From Mycetocola spongiae (lineage in GTDB: Bacteria > Actinomycetota > Actinomycetes > Actinomycetales > Microbacteriaceae), in contig NZ_CP080203.1 in the NCBI RefSeq assembly GCF_020424085.1, forward strand, positions 558,001 through 622,000: a stretch of DNA of 64,000 nucleotides, given 5' to 3'. How positions within the stretch are numbered: position 1 is the stretch's first letter; the number at the start of each line of letters is the position of its first letter. The notes under the pieces are model-generated. The model did no database searches. It saw only the letters and a list, made by a program, of their open reading frames with translations, and was not told where the DNA came from. Made by a program: the position numbers and the translations under genes. Below, piece after piece: positions 9,286 through 17,785 of this stretch.

Positions 9286-10254
9286 GTGGCCTTCCCCCCG
9301 AACCTCACGCGACCGGTCGCGGGCACCCCCGCCCGGCGCCGACGCAGCGGTGTTTCGATGCCGTTTGGTACCAGCGTGGCCTTTATCCTGCCCGCCGCGA
9401 TCCTCTTTGCGGTTTTTATCCTGTATCCGCTGCTGGCCGCCCTGAGCTATTCCTTTTTTGGCTGGTCGGGCACGCGCCGCGAGGAGTTTGTGGGGTTGGA
9501 TAACTTCACCACGCTGCTGACCCAGAACCCCTATAAGGATTCGCTGCTTAACGCCTTCACCCATAACGTGCTGCTGTTTTTGGGTGCGGTGATCTTCCAG
9601 AGCTCGCTGGGCCTCGGTATCGCCGCGCTGCTGCACCGCAAGAAGCGCTTTAAGCGCTTTTTTCAGACCATCTTTACTCTGCCCTATCTGGTGAGCCCGA
9701 TGGTTATCGGTTACCTCTGGTCGCTCATGCTCTCGCCGCTATTTGGCCCGGTCAACGCGATCCTGCGCGGCGTGGGGCTCGAACACCTCGCGCAGCCCTG
9801 GCTCGGCGATCCCAAGCTCGCCATCTGGGTGGTGGTTTTTGTGACCGGATGGCAGTGGATCGGCTTCCCGATCCTGCTCTTTGGCGCGGCCATGGGCGGT
9901 ATTTCCCCGGAAATCGACGAGGCCGCCAGCCTCGATGGCGCCACCTCTTGGAAGCGCTTTCGCTATATCACCCTGCCGCTGCTGACGCCCACCATCGGAA
10001 TCGTCACGGTACTCACGTTTATCGGCAGCATGGAATCGATGGCGATCCCGTTTGCGCTGGGCGGGTCCACGGGATCCCCCGCGGGGGCCACCGATGTGAT
10101 GATGCTGCTGTTTTATCGCACGGCCTTTGAATCGGGTAATCCCAATTCGATCGGCATCTCCTCGGCCCTCGCGACCGTGCTGTTCTTTTTCATCTTTATC
10201 ATCTCCGTGCTCATCACCCGGGTGATGCGCCGCGCCGAACGGAAACTCTTCTAA
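9286..10254 (+). CDS. ABC transporter permease, MalF type
   Basis: First inner-membrane permease of the importer, 322 residues. After a basic cytoplasmic N-terminus there are about six membrane segments, starting with FILPAAILFAVFILYPLLAAL. The EAA loop that docks the ATPase is EIDEAASLDGATSWKRFRYITLPLL (about residues 208-232). The GTG start at 9286 has GAGAGGA upstream. It overlaps the next permease gene by 1 nt (TAATG). No ATP-binding subunit is encoded in this operon. Confidence 0.9.
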   Translation: MAFPPNLTRPVAGTPARRRRSGVSMPFGTSVAFILPAAILFAVFILYPLLAALSYSFFGWSGTRREEFVGLDNFTTLLTQNPYKDSLLNAFTHNVLLFLGAVIFQSSLGLGIAALLHRKKRFKRFFQTIFTLPYLVSPMVIGYLWSLMLSPLFGPVNAILRGVGLEHLAQPWLGDPKLAIWVVVFVTGWQWIGFPILLFGAAMGGISPEIDEAASLDGATSWKRFRYITLPLLTPTIGIVTVLTFIGSMESMAIPFALGGSTGSPAGATDVMMLLFYRTAFESGNPNSIGISSALATVLFFFIFIISVLITRVMRRAERKLF

Positions 10255-11168
10255 TGGCCCTCCTCACGCGACACCCGAAGTCCACGCCCGAGGCCGCGCA
10301 GCAGGAACGCGTGCTGCGCCGCGCCCGCTCCCAGGGGGCACCCGAGGACCGCAATATTGCCGGTTCGATCCTGACCAATATTTTCCTCTGGGGTTATGCG
10401 ATCATCGCGATCGGCCCGCTGCTGCTGATGGTATCCAATTCGCTGCGCACGCAGCAGGATATCGCGATGCGCCCGCTCGGCCTGCCGCTGCAGCCCTCGT
10501 TTAAGAGCTATCAGGAGGCGTGGCTCACCGCGTCCTTTGATACCTATTTTGTGAACTCGATTGTGGTCACGGTGGGCTCGGTACTGCTCTCCACCGTGGT
10601 CTCGCTGCTGGCCGCCTATGCGTTTGCGCGCAATCGGCACCGCTTTTTTGCCGGCATGGAGGCGCTATTCCTCTCCGGGCTGATGCTCCCGGTACACCTC
10701 GCGATCCTGCCGCTGTTTTATATGTTGGATAGCGTGGGGATGACCAGCAACCTGCTGAGCCTGATCCTCGTCTATGGCGCGATGGGGATTCCCTTCTCCA
10801 CGTTTGTGCTCACGGTATTCTTCCGGCAGATGCCGCTGGAGCTGGAGGAGGCCGCACGGCTGGATGGCGCGAGCCCGTTCCAGACGTTCCTGCGGGTGAT
10901 GCTCCCGCTGGTGCGCCCCGCGATCGCGACCGTGGTGGTATTCAGGTTTGTGCCGATCTGGAACGACTTCTTTTATCCGCTGATCCTGATCCGCAACCGG
11001 GACTCCTATACCCTGCCGGTGGGCCTCACCCGGTTCTTTGGGGAGTATTCCACCGATTGGCCGCAGCTCTTTGCCGGGCTCACCATCGCGACCCTGCCGC
11101 TGGTGATCATCTTCCTCGTGGCGACCAAGCAGATCATCTCGGGGCTGACCGCGGGAATGAGTAAATAG
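10254..11168 (+). CDS. ABC transporter permease, MalG type
   Basis: Second permease of the importer, 304 residues, about six membrane segments, with the EAA loop ELEEAARLDGASPFQTFLRVMLPLV in the C-terminal half and the MalG-like ending GLTAGMSK. The ATG overlaps the stop of the first permease gene by one base, so translation is coupled. It is followed after 1 nt by the serine hydrolase gene. Confidence 0.9.
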   Translation: MALLTRHPKSTPEAAQQERVLRRARSQGAPEDRNIAGSILTNIFLWGYAIIAIGPLLLMVSNSLRTQQDIAMRPLGLPLQPSFKSYQEAWLTASFDTYFVNSIVVTVGSVLLSTVVSLLAAYAFARNRHRFFAGMEALFLSGLMLPVHLAILPLFYMLDSVGMTSNLLSLILVYGAMGIPFSTFVLTVFFRQMPLELEEAARLDGASPFQTFLRVMLPLVRPAIATVVVFRFVPIWNDFFYPLILIRNRDSYTLPVGLTRFFGEYSTDWPQLFAGLTIATLPLVIIFLVATKQIISGLTAGMSK

Positions 11169-11169
11169 T

Positions 11170-12177
11170 GTGTGCTCCCGCGGCGGGCAGCTGATGCCGC
11201 TGGCCTCGGCCGCGAGCGTGGCCGTGCGCACCGAGTCCGGGCAGATCCGGACGGTGCTGCACGGCCGCGTGGAGCACGGCGGCCGCCCGCTTGACCCCGG
11301 GGATGTATTTGATCTGGCCTCGCTCAGCAAGCTTTTTACCGCGACATGCGCGCTGATCCTGGTGCGCGAGGGCGCGCTGGGGCTGGATGAACCGGTGGCC
11401 GCGCATCTTCCGCCGGGCACGCCCGCGGGGCGCGCGGGGGTGACGCTGCGCGAGCTGCTGACCCACCGCTCGGGGCTGCCGGCGGAGAGCGCACTATGGC
11501 GGGAGATGAACGATCCCGGGAGGCTGCGCGCGGGGGTCCTCGCCACCCCGCTCCGGCATCCGCGTGGGCGGCGGCACGAGTATTCCTGCGTGGGCTATAT
11601 TCTTGCCGGTGCCGTGCTTGAATCCGCCGCCGGGCAGCCGCTGGATACGATCCTCCGCACCCGCCTGACCGGCCCCCTCGGGGCGCACTCGGTGCGTTTT
11701 GGCCCGGTCCCGGCGCGGGACGCGGTGGCCACCGAGACCCAGCCCACTCGGGGTGCACTGCGCGGGCAGATCCACGATGAACTCGCCGCGGGCCTCGCCA
11801 CCCCGGTGGGAAATGCCGGGCTCTTTGGCACGGCGCGGGATGTGCTGCGCCTCGCGGAGCTGCTGATCGAGGACGGGCGCGGCCCGCGGGGCGAGCGCAT
11901 CCTCGACCCGGGGAGTGTGCGGCTGCTCACGGAACCGGGGGAGTGGCCCGGCCCGGGTTATGGCCAGGCGATTGGCTTTCGGGTCAACGACGCGGGCCTG
12001 CTCGGCGGGGCGCGGGGCGTGGGCCATACCGGTTTTACCGGCACCTCGCTTGCGCTGGACCCGCACCGCGGGCGGGCGGTTGCGCTGCTGGTCAACCGGG
12101 TGCATCCCACGCGCGAGACCGCGGGAATCATCCCGCTGCGGCGGCGGGTGCACGAGGCGGTTTTCAGGGAGGACTGA
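11170..12177 (+). CDS. AmiE-like serine hydrolase (beta-lactamase fold), possible muropeptide amidase
   Basis: Serine hydrolase of the penicillin-binding-protein/class C beta-lactamase fold, 335 residues. Catalytic motifs are SLSK (in FDLASLSKLF, near residue 50), YSC near 138 in the YxN position, and HTG (GHTGFTGTSL) in the KTG position. Bacillus AmiE (YbbE), which sits beside namZ and murQ, is an N-acetylmuramyl-L-alanine amidase of this fold, so a role in stripping peptides from imported MurNAc-peptides fits the operon. No signal peptide. GTG start directly after the permease stop. A paralogue lies at 26817-27938. An esterase or D-amino peptidase function cannot be excluded. Confidence 0.75.
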   Translation: MCSRGGQLMPLASAASVAVRTESGQIRTVLHGRVEHGGRPLDPGDVFDLASLSKLFTATCALILVREGALGLDEPVAAHLPPGTPAGRAGVTLRELLTHRSGLPAESALWREMNDPGRLRAGVLATPLRHPRGRRHEYSCVGYILAGAVLESAAGQPLDTILRTRLTGPLGAHSVRFGPVPARDAVATETQPTRGALRGQIHDELAAGLATPVGNAGLFGTARDVLRLAELLIEDGRGPRGERILDPGSVRLLTEPGEWPGPGYGQAIGFRVNDAGLLGGARGVGHTGFTGTSLALDPHRGRAVALLVNRVHPTRETAGIIPLRRRVHEAVFRED

Positions 12178-12333
12178 GGCGCTCTCCACCGGTGCCGAGC
12201 GCCGCGCCCGGCGGCGCGCCCGCGCGGGGAATCCGGGGCGCGTGCCCCCGCCGGGCGCGGTGCACGGCGGCGGACCCCGGCCCGCCTGCCCCCATTAGCG
12301 CCGGACCCCTTCCGCGCGGGGCCGGGTATTCGC

Positions 12334-12339
12334 TAGTGT
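12334..12339 (+). promoter_or_regulatory. -10 box of a leaderless promoter
   Basis: TAGTGT, matching TANNNT, ends 6 nt before the ATG at 12346, and there is no ribosome-binding site. This indicates a message starting at or next to the start codon. The 168-bp gap 12178-12345 is otherwise very GC-rich with no other feature that I can support. Confidence 0.5.
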
Positions 12340-12345
12340 GCTGTC

Positions 12346-13446
12346 ATGACCCGCGAATCCAGCCCCGTGCTCATTCCCGCCGGCAAGGTTTTTGATGCCG
12401 CCGAGATCACGTTTTATGCCGATCCCGAACGCCGCAGCCTCGAGCAGGCCATCACCGAGGCCGATGTGCTGGTGAGCTGCCCGCACTCGGGCGCCGCGAT
12501 CCCCGAGGAGCTCTCGCGCTTCCTCGCCCCCGAGTTCACGCGCCGCCTCCAATATGACTTCAGCGATGTCTCCACCAGCGCAATCGTGCGCCGCTGGGCG
12601 CAGATCGATCCGCGCATCGTCTACGTGGAAAACCCGCATCCGCGGATGATCCGCGATCCCAATCGCGCGCGCCCCGCCGATCTGGCCGCCCAGCTCGGCG
12701 AGGCCATCGCGCGCGTGCGCGAGGCCGGGCCCTATGCCCGCGTGGACCTGACCGGCGTGGACGCCATCCGCCCCGTCACATTCTCCTTTTATCCCCTGCT
12801 CACCGTGCCCACAACCGCCGAGGAGCTGCGCGAGCTCACCTCCGCGTTTGAGAGCGTGGCCGAGCAGGGCCTGGGCGTCTATGAGCGCACCCGCGATGAC
12901 CTCAACGAGCGCTTCATCGAGGCCAAAACCGCGCAGGCTCGGGCGGGCTACCGGGTGCGCTATACCCGGCTGAGCTTCCACGACACCATGAATACCACCA
13001 CCACGCGCGAGGGGGCGGTGAACGTGGAGCGCGAGCCCAAGGATCGCCTGCCGCGGATCGTGGCCCTGTCCAACCGCGGTGACCACCACGGCGATGCCCG
13101 CCCCGAGGAGCCCGTGAGCATGGATCCCGCGCGCGTGCGCGCACTGGCCGACGCGCACCGGGTGGGCTTCCATGCCGCGGAGGCCGAGGATATTGCGCTG
13201 AATCAGCCGTATCTGGGGAGCCAGGAGATCATCTCCGCCCGCGATCGCTTTGCGCGCGAGCCCGCCCTCTCGGGCCTGTCCCTGGACGCCGTGCAGGCCG
13301 AGTTCCTGCGCGAATATCTGCTGGGCGAGGAGAATACGGCGATCCTGCGCGAGCCCGGCACGGGCTGGGTCACCCCGCACCCCGATCATGTGGACCGCAT
13401 CGCGCACGCGTGCAAGGCGGCCTGGGACGCCTATCGCGACCACTAA
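12346..13446 (+). CDS. N-formylglutamate amidohydrolase family protein
   Basis: Member of the N-formylglutamate amidohydrolase family (PF05013), zinc hydrolases that release formate from N-formyl-L-glutamate, the last step of one histidine degradation route; some members act on other N-acyl amino acids. 366 residues. Family features: VLVSCPHSGAAIPEE near the N-terminus (metal-binding His), VYVENPHPRMIRDPNR, SFHDTMNTT and SNRGDHHGDARPEE. No other hut genes are nearby, so the physiological substrate is open. It appears leaderless and is a single gene with its own terminator. Confidence 0.85.
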   Translation: MTRESSPVLIPAGKVFDAAEITFYADPERRSLEQAITEADVLVSCPHSGAAIPEELSRFLAPEFTRRLQYDFSDVSTSAIVRRWAQIDPRIVYVENPHPRMIRDPNRARPADLAAQLGEAIARVREAGPYARVDLTGVDAIRPVTFSFYPLLTVPTTAEELRELTSAFESVAEQGLGVYERTRDDLNERFIEAKTAQARAGYRVRYTRLSFHDTMNTTTTREGAVNVEREPKDRLPRIVALSNRGDHHGDARPEEPVSMDPARVRALADAHRVGFHAAEAEDIALNQPYLGSQEIISARDRFAREPALSGLSLDAVQAEFLREYLLGEENTAILREPGTGWVTPHPDHVDRIAHACKAAWDAYRDH

Positions 13447-13448
13447 AA

Positions 13449-13503
13449 CCACATAAAAAGGGCCGCACCCCCGAGGATCGGGGGTGCGGCCCTTTTTATG
13501 TGG
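13449..13503. terminator. Bidirectional terminator
   Basis: Perfect 26-bp inverted repeat (13449-13474 and 13478-13503, loop GGA) with an A-tract on the left and a T-tract on the right, between two convergent genes. Confidence 0.9.
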
Positions 13504-13506
13504 GGG

Positions 13507-14868
13507 CTAGCCCCAGAGGATTCCAAACAGCGCACCCACGATAATGGTGGCGCCGGCCAGGACCAGGGTCGGGATGAAAAACGAGTGATCCACGAGCTTG
13601 GTTCCGAGCTTGGTGGAGCCCGTATAGTCGAAGTTTGCCGCCGCGATCTGCGAGCCGTTGGTGGGCAGCAGATAGATACCGGCAAACGCACCCGCCCACA
13701 TACCGCTCAGCATTCCGAGGGGGATACCCGCGGCCAAACCAATGGGTACCACCGTCCGGGTGGCCGTGGACTGGCTGGTCGTGAGCACACAGACCAGGAA
13801 GATACCCAGCGCGAAGATCCACGGCGCCTGCTGAACCCAGCTACCCACGGTCGAGGCGATGACCTCCTGGTGGGCACCGAGGAACGTATCGGTGAGCCAG
13901 GCCAGACCAAAGAGCGCAATGGCCGAAACCATACCCGCTTTAAACACGCTCATGCCGGGGATCTCGGAGACCTTGGGGCGGGCCACCAGCAGGATCACGG
14001 TACCCACCACAAACATGACGATCTCGATGATCGGGGTCATCTGCATCGGCACCATCGCGTCCTTGCCGTCCACGAGGCCGGGGACCAGCGGGCGCAATTC
14101 CTTGGCCAGGCCGAAGAATACGATGGTCACCACGCCGAGCAGGAAGATGATCGCGGCCCAGCGCCCCTGCGGGGTGGCCACAATATCGGTCTTCTTCAGC
14201 GGGCCGTCGGTCTTCGGGGCCTCGATTGCCCCCGAGGCGATCTTGGCCTGGATCTCGGGATCATCGGCAATATTCTTGCCCAGGCGCGAGACCACAAACG
14301 ACGCGATCACGATACCCACCACGGCCGCGGGGAACGTGACCTTCACGATATCGATCAGCTCATAACCATAGGCCGGGGCATCCGTGAGGGTCACCATCGC
14401 GGCCATCGCGGCCGAGACCGGGCTACAGGCCAGGGCGATACCCGTGGCCACCACCGAGAGCGAGAGCGGCCGGGACGGGCGAATATTATTTTTATAGGAC
14501 ACGTCCTGGATCACCGGCAGCAGCGGATACAGGATATTTGAGGTACCGGCGCCGGCCGAGAAGAGGAACGAGACCAGCGGGGCGATCAGGGTGATCTGCT
14601 TGGGGGAGCGGGAAATCAGCTTCGCCGCGATTGATACCATCCAGTCGATACCACCGGCGGCCTGCATCATCGAGGAGGCCAGGACCACCGAGAGCACGAT
14701 CAGCAGGGCATCCACCGGGGGAGAGCCCACGGGCTCCTGGAAGACAAAAACGAGCACGGCCACACCCGTGCCACCCCAGAGCCCCAGCCCCACACCGCTG
14801 GAACGGGTACCCATCACAATGGCACCCAGAACCACCAGCAGTTCCAGAATAAATTTTGCGGCCTCCAC
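13507..14868 (-). CDS. Anaerobic C4-dicarboxylate transporter, DcuA/DcuB family
   Basis: Integral membrane carrier of the Dcu family, which exchanges or takes up fumarate, malate, succinate or aspartate. 453 residues (DcuA is about 433) with about 11 hydrophobic segments. Conserved stretches: ELLVVLGAIVMGTRSSGVGLG at the N-terminus, APLVSFLFSAGAGTSNILYPLLPVI, the SRPLSLSVVATGIALACSPVSAAMA block and GSQIAAANFDYTGSTKLG near the C-terminus. GTG at 14868 is chosen because GGAG lies 5 nt upstream and the protein then starts MEAAKFILELLVV; an upstream extension has no family support. Nearby metabolic partners are not obvious. Confidence 0.88.
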   Translation of the reverse strand: MEAAKFILELLVVLGAIVMGTRSSGVGLGLWGGTGVAVLVFVFQEPVGSPPVDALLIVLSVVLASSMMQAAGGIDWMVSIAAKLISRSPKQITLIAPLVSFLFSAGAGTSNILYPLLPVIQDVSYKNNIRPSRPLSLSVVATGIALACSPVSAAMAAMVTLTDAPAYGYELIDIVKVTFPAAVVGIVIASFVVSRLGKNIADDPEIQAKIASGAIEAPKTDGPLKKTDIVATPQGRWAAIIFLLGVVTIVFFGLAKELRPLVPGLVDGKDAMVPMQMTPIIEIVMFVVGTVILLVARPKVSEIPGMSVFKAGMVSAIALFGLAWLTDTFLGAHQEVIASTVGSWVQQAPWIFALGIFLVCVLTTSQSTATRTVVPIGLAAGIPLGMLSGMWAGAFAGIYLLPTNGSQIAAANFDYTGSTKLGTKLVDHSFFIPTLVLAGATIIVGALFGILWG

Positions 14869-14892
14869 GATTACTCCATATCCTCGGCATGC

Positions 14893-14931
14893 GTTATCGG
14901 TGAGAGCACCGGATGTGACAACCATTTGTCA
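14893..14931 (-). promoter_or_regulatory. Promoter of the Dcu gene with overlapping palindrome
   Basis: On the minus strand TTGTCA (14921-14916) and GATAAC (14898-14893) are 17 bp apart. The -35 box is one arm of a perfect palindrome, TGACAA-CCAT-TTGTCA (14916-14931), so a repressor bound there would block the promoter. The rest of the 298-bp gap to the LuxR gene shows no other clear element. Confidence 0.55.
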
Positions 14932-15166
14932 TATCGGTGAAATGCTAGCGCTCAGATTCCATGTCATACCCATAACACAAGGTACCCAAAACGGGGGTGA
15001 TCCAAAAGAGCAAACTCGCTGTACGCTAAGGGGCAACAGTCCCGTCTTTTGTCCGCGTATTTGTGCTCCCCCGCATCCACCGGAAGAAGAGAGGGATGGG
15101 GCGGTTAAAATGAGGTCCACCCGGGACCCCATTAATTCGAGCTACCCGGCCCGACGGGAATACCCC

Positions 15167-17785
15167 ATGCATCATCACGACATACCCTGGTTTGACGACC
15201 AAAAAGACACCGCGATCACCCACGCCCTGACCCGCTTCCGCACCCACCCCCACGCGGTCCTGGTCCTCCAGGGCTCCGCCGGTTCCGGAATCGGCACCGC
15301 GGGCATGGCCATCGCGGCCTCGCTCGCCGAAACCCACCGGATCGTCCGCATCCGCGGAACCCACTTCGGCCAGGACACCCCCTATTTTGCGATTCAGCAC
15401 GCCCTCGGCGGGGCCGCATCCCCGCAGGACTCCCCGCTGAGCATCCTCCGCCGCTTCGAGGACACCGTGCTCGGCGAGGCGGGCGAGCGCCCCGTACTCC
15501 TCTATATCCTCAATTTTGAACAGCTCGATCCGCTGAGCGCCGCGCTGCTGGGCACGCTGCTGGGTTCCGGCCGGATGGGTGCGCTCATCACCTGCCCCGA
15601 TGTGGCCACCCAGGCGGTGCTGCTCTCGCTCGCGGCGACCCAGGTGCTGGAAACCGTGGAGCTAGAGCCACTGGGCGCCAGCACCGTGACCGCCCAGGTG
15701 GAAAGCTATCTGGGAGGGCTGGTGCCGCGCCGCGTGGCCGAGTGGCTCCTGCAGGCAGCCGGGGGCAACCCCGCGCTGCTGCGCATGCTGTGTGATCAGG
15801 CCGTGCGTGGCGGCTGGCTGCGCCTCACCGGCGATCACTGGACGCTGGACGAGGAACGCGACTGGGCCGAGGAGCCGCTGTCCTCGGGCGGATTACTCGG
15901 GGCCGTGGGCACCCTACCCACGCCACAACGCGCGTTATTGGCCCGGGTCGCCATCCTGGGACCACAGCCCGGCGCGGAATTGAGCGCCGCGTTTGGCGAG
16001 GAAAACCTCGCCGCGCTTGAGGCCGCGGAGCTGATCCAGGCGAGCATCGACGGCACCCTCTATGCCGCGGCCAATATCGCCACCGCCGCCGCCATGCGCA
16101 CGCTTGTGGACGAGGCCGAACGCCGCGATATCTGGCGAGAATCGGGTTTCCTCCCGCAGCCCGAGACCGAACCCGATGTGGTCTTGCGCGGCCTCCAGGC
16201 GGGCATCGAGCCCGGGGATACCCGGATCCTCGCGGCCGCCGCGGATGCCAGCAACGGGCATCGGCCGCGGCTCTCCAATGCGCTCCTGGACTATGCGCGC
16301 GGAAGCGATGAGGAATGCCTCCTGCACGCGCGCAACGCCCGCCAGCTCGGCGAGATCCCCGCCGCGCTCGCCCGGCTGCGCTCGCTGCCCGGCAATTCCG
16401 CCGCGCTCTTCCAGGAGTTCCTGATCGAGCTGGAAAACCACGGCGATCCCGAGGCAGCGGCCGGCGTGCTGGCCCGGCTGGACGCCGCCGTGCTCAACGA
16501 CCGGGATCGCGCGCGCCGCGATCTCGCCCGCGTGCTGCTCTTCGAACACCGCGCCGAGTTTGATGCCATGATCGCCGAGGGGGAGGCGCATCTGCGCGAT
16601 CCCGAGGTGGTCGCCGATTCCACCGCCGAACTTCCGGAGGTGCAGGTCACCGCGCTGCTGGTGGCCGAGGCGCTGTGCGTGCGCGGCCGCCAGCGCGAGG
16701 GCCTGGCCCTGGCCCGGCGGATCTATACCGGCAGCGAGGAGGGGCCCAGCCCCGAATTGCGCGATGTGGCCGCCGTGGTGATGTGGCGCATCTTTTTCCT
16801 CTCCGGCCACTGGGACGAATGCCATGCGCTTGTCTCGCGTCGCCGGCATACCTATCCCGAGGCCGGCGGGCTGGTGTCCGGGCTCGCCGAGATGGCGCAG
16901 GGGCTGGTGCTGTATCTGCGCGGGGATACCCTCGCCGCGCAGCATCCGCTCGCGTGCGCCCGCTCGATGCTGGGACAGCACCATTCGGCCTCGCTCTCGC
17001 CGGTCCCGGGGGAAACCTGGGTGAGCGAGCGGGACTCGGTGGAGCAGATCCAGGAGCGCTTCCGGATCGAGAGTGCCCGCTTTGATGTTCCCGGAATCCC
17101 GCAGTTCTCCCGGTTCCTGGCCACGATCCTGCTCGCGCTGCGTAATGCCGCCGATCTTTCCGCCCCGGCCGCCGTGGCGCTCTATCACGAGATCGGTGCC
17201 GGGCATCACGCCCGCGGGGAATACGGCTTTGAGCTCTTTGCCGCCTCCGGCCTGATCCGCACCCTGCTTAACCGCCCCGTACAGGAGCGGATCGGCGCGC
17301 TGGATCCCGCCCAGCGCCTGCGCATCGATGCCGCGATCGAGGGTGCGGTGCGCCGCAACTCCGGCCCACTCGCGCAGGTATGCGGCGTTTTTGCCACGGC
17401 GCTCTATGAGCCGGGACCCACGATTCGAGCGGGAATCCTGCTCGGGGATGCGCTGGGCATGGGCACGTTTTTTACCTCCGATCCCGGCGAGACCCACGGC
17501 GATATGCCCACCCGGAATACGTTTATCCCGGCGGCCGCCCCGGTGCGCGGCATCACCCTCAACGAGCGCGAAAATACGATCTTCGAGGCGCTGAACCGCG
17601 GCCTGAAAAATCGCGAGATCGCGGCCCTGCTGGGCATCTCCCCGCGCACCGCCGAGGGACATGTCCAGCGGCTCTATCGCACCCTCGGGGTGGGCTCGCG
17701 CGCGGAACTCTATGCGGCGTTCCGGCCTCCCGTGGATATTCGCGCGGCCGATGGGGGAGGGGCCGAGCGTGTTCTTCCCGGATAG
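15167..17785 (+). CDS. MalT/LAL-type LuxR regulator with degenerate ATPase, first of a pair
   Basis: Large LuxR-family regulator, 872 residues. The order is an AAA/NB-ARC-like N-terminal domain, a long helical TPR-like middle and a C-terminal LuxR helix-turn-helix (LNERENTIFEALNRGLKNREI to HVQRLYRTLGVGSRAEL, about 800-860). The P-loop position reads GSAGSGIGT (36-44), without the Lys of GxxGxGKT; the Walker B position reads ILNFEQLD (114-121) instead of a hydrophobic-Asp-Asp motif. ATP hydrolysis is therefore doubtful. Start ATG 15167 is a choice; ATG 15110 in the same frame is possible and neither has a strong ribosome site. The gene overlaps its paralogue by 17 nt. Targets are not known; the downstream surface operon is the obvious candidate. 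Confidence 0.8.
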   Translation: MHHHDIPWFDDQKDTAITHALTRFRTHPHAVLVLQGSAGSGIGTAGMAIAASLAETHRIVRIRGTHFGQDTPYFAIQHALGGAASPQDSPLSILRRFEDTVLGEAGERPVLLYILNFEQLDPLSAALLGTLLGSGRMGALITCPDVATQAVLLSLAATQVLETVELEPLGASTVTAQVESYLGGLVPRRVAEWLLQAAGGNPALLRMLCDQAVRGGWLRLTGDHWTLDEERDWAEEPLSSGGLLGAVGTLPTPQRALLARVAILGPQPGAELSAAFGEENLAALEAAELIQASIDGTLYAAANIATAAAMRTLVDEAERRDIWRESGFLPQPETEPDVVLRGLQAGIEPGDTRILAAAADASNGHRPRLSNALLDYARGSDEECLLHARNARQLGEIPAALARLRSLPGNSAALFQEFLIELENHGDPEAAAGVLARLDAAVLNDRDRARRDLARVLLFEHRAEFDAMIAEGEAHLRDPEVVADSTAELPEVQVTALLVAEALCVRGRQREGLALARRIYTGSEEGPSPELRDVAAVVMWRIFFLSGHWDECHALVSRRRHTYPEAGGLVSGLAEMAQGLVLYLRGDTLAAQHPLACARSMLGQHHSASLSPVPGETWVSERDSVEQIQERFRIESARFDVPGIPQFSRFLATILLALRNAADLSAPAAVALYHEIGAGHHARGEYGFELFAASGLIRTLLNRPVQERIGALDPAQRLRIDAAIEGAVRRNSGPLAQVCGVFATALYEPGPTIRAGILLGDALGMGTFFTSDPGETHGDMPTRNTFIPAAAPVRGITLNERENTIFEALNRGLKNREIAALLGISPRTAEGHVQRLYRTLGVGSRAELYAAFRPPVDIRAADGGGAERVLPG

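Noticed and set aside
7546-9636. Long minus-strand frame opposite the binding-protein gene
   Set aside because: Typical antisense open frame of high-GC DNA; its translation is Gly/His/Arg-rich without any domain, and the plus-strand genes are certain. The same holds for other long antisense frames, for example opposite pyk, the LuxR genes and jetC.
12178-12345. Gene or RNA in the GC-rich gap before the formylglutamate hydrolase
   Set aside because: No frame with a ribosome site and no clear fold; only the leaderless promoter at its end is supported.
14591-15166. N-terminal extension of the first LuxR protein
   Set aside because: The frame is open upstream, but it overlaps the Dcu gene and encodes no conserved sequence.
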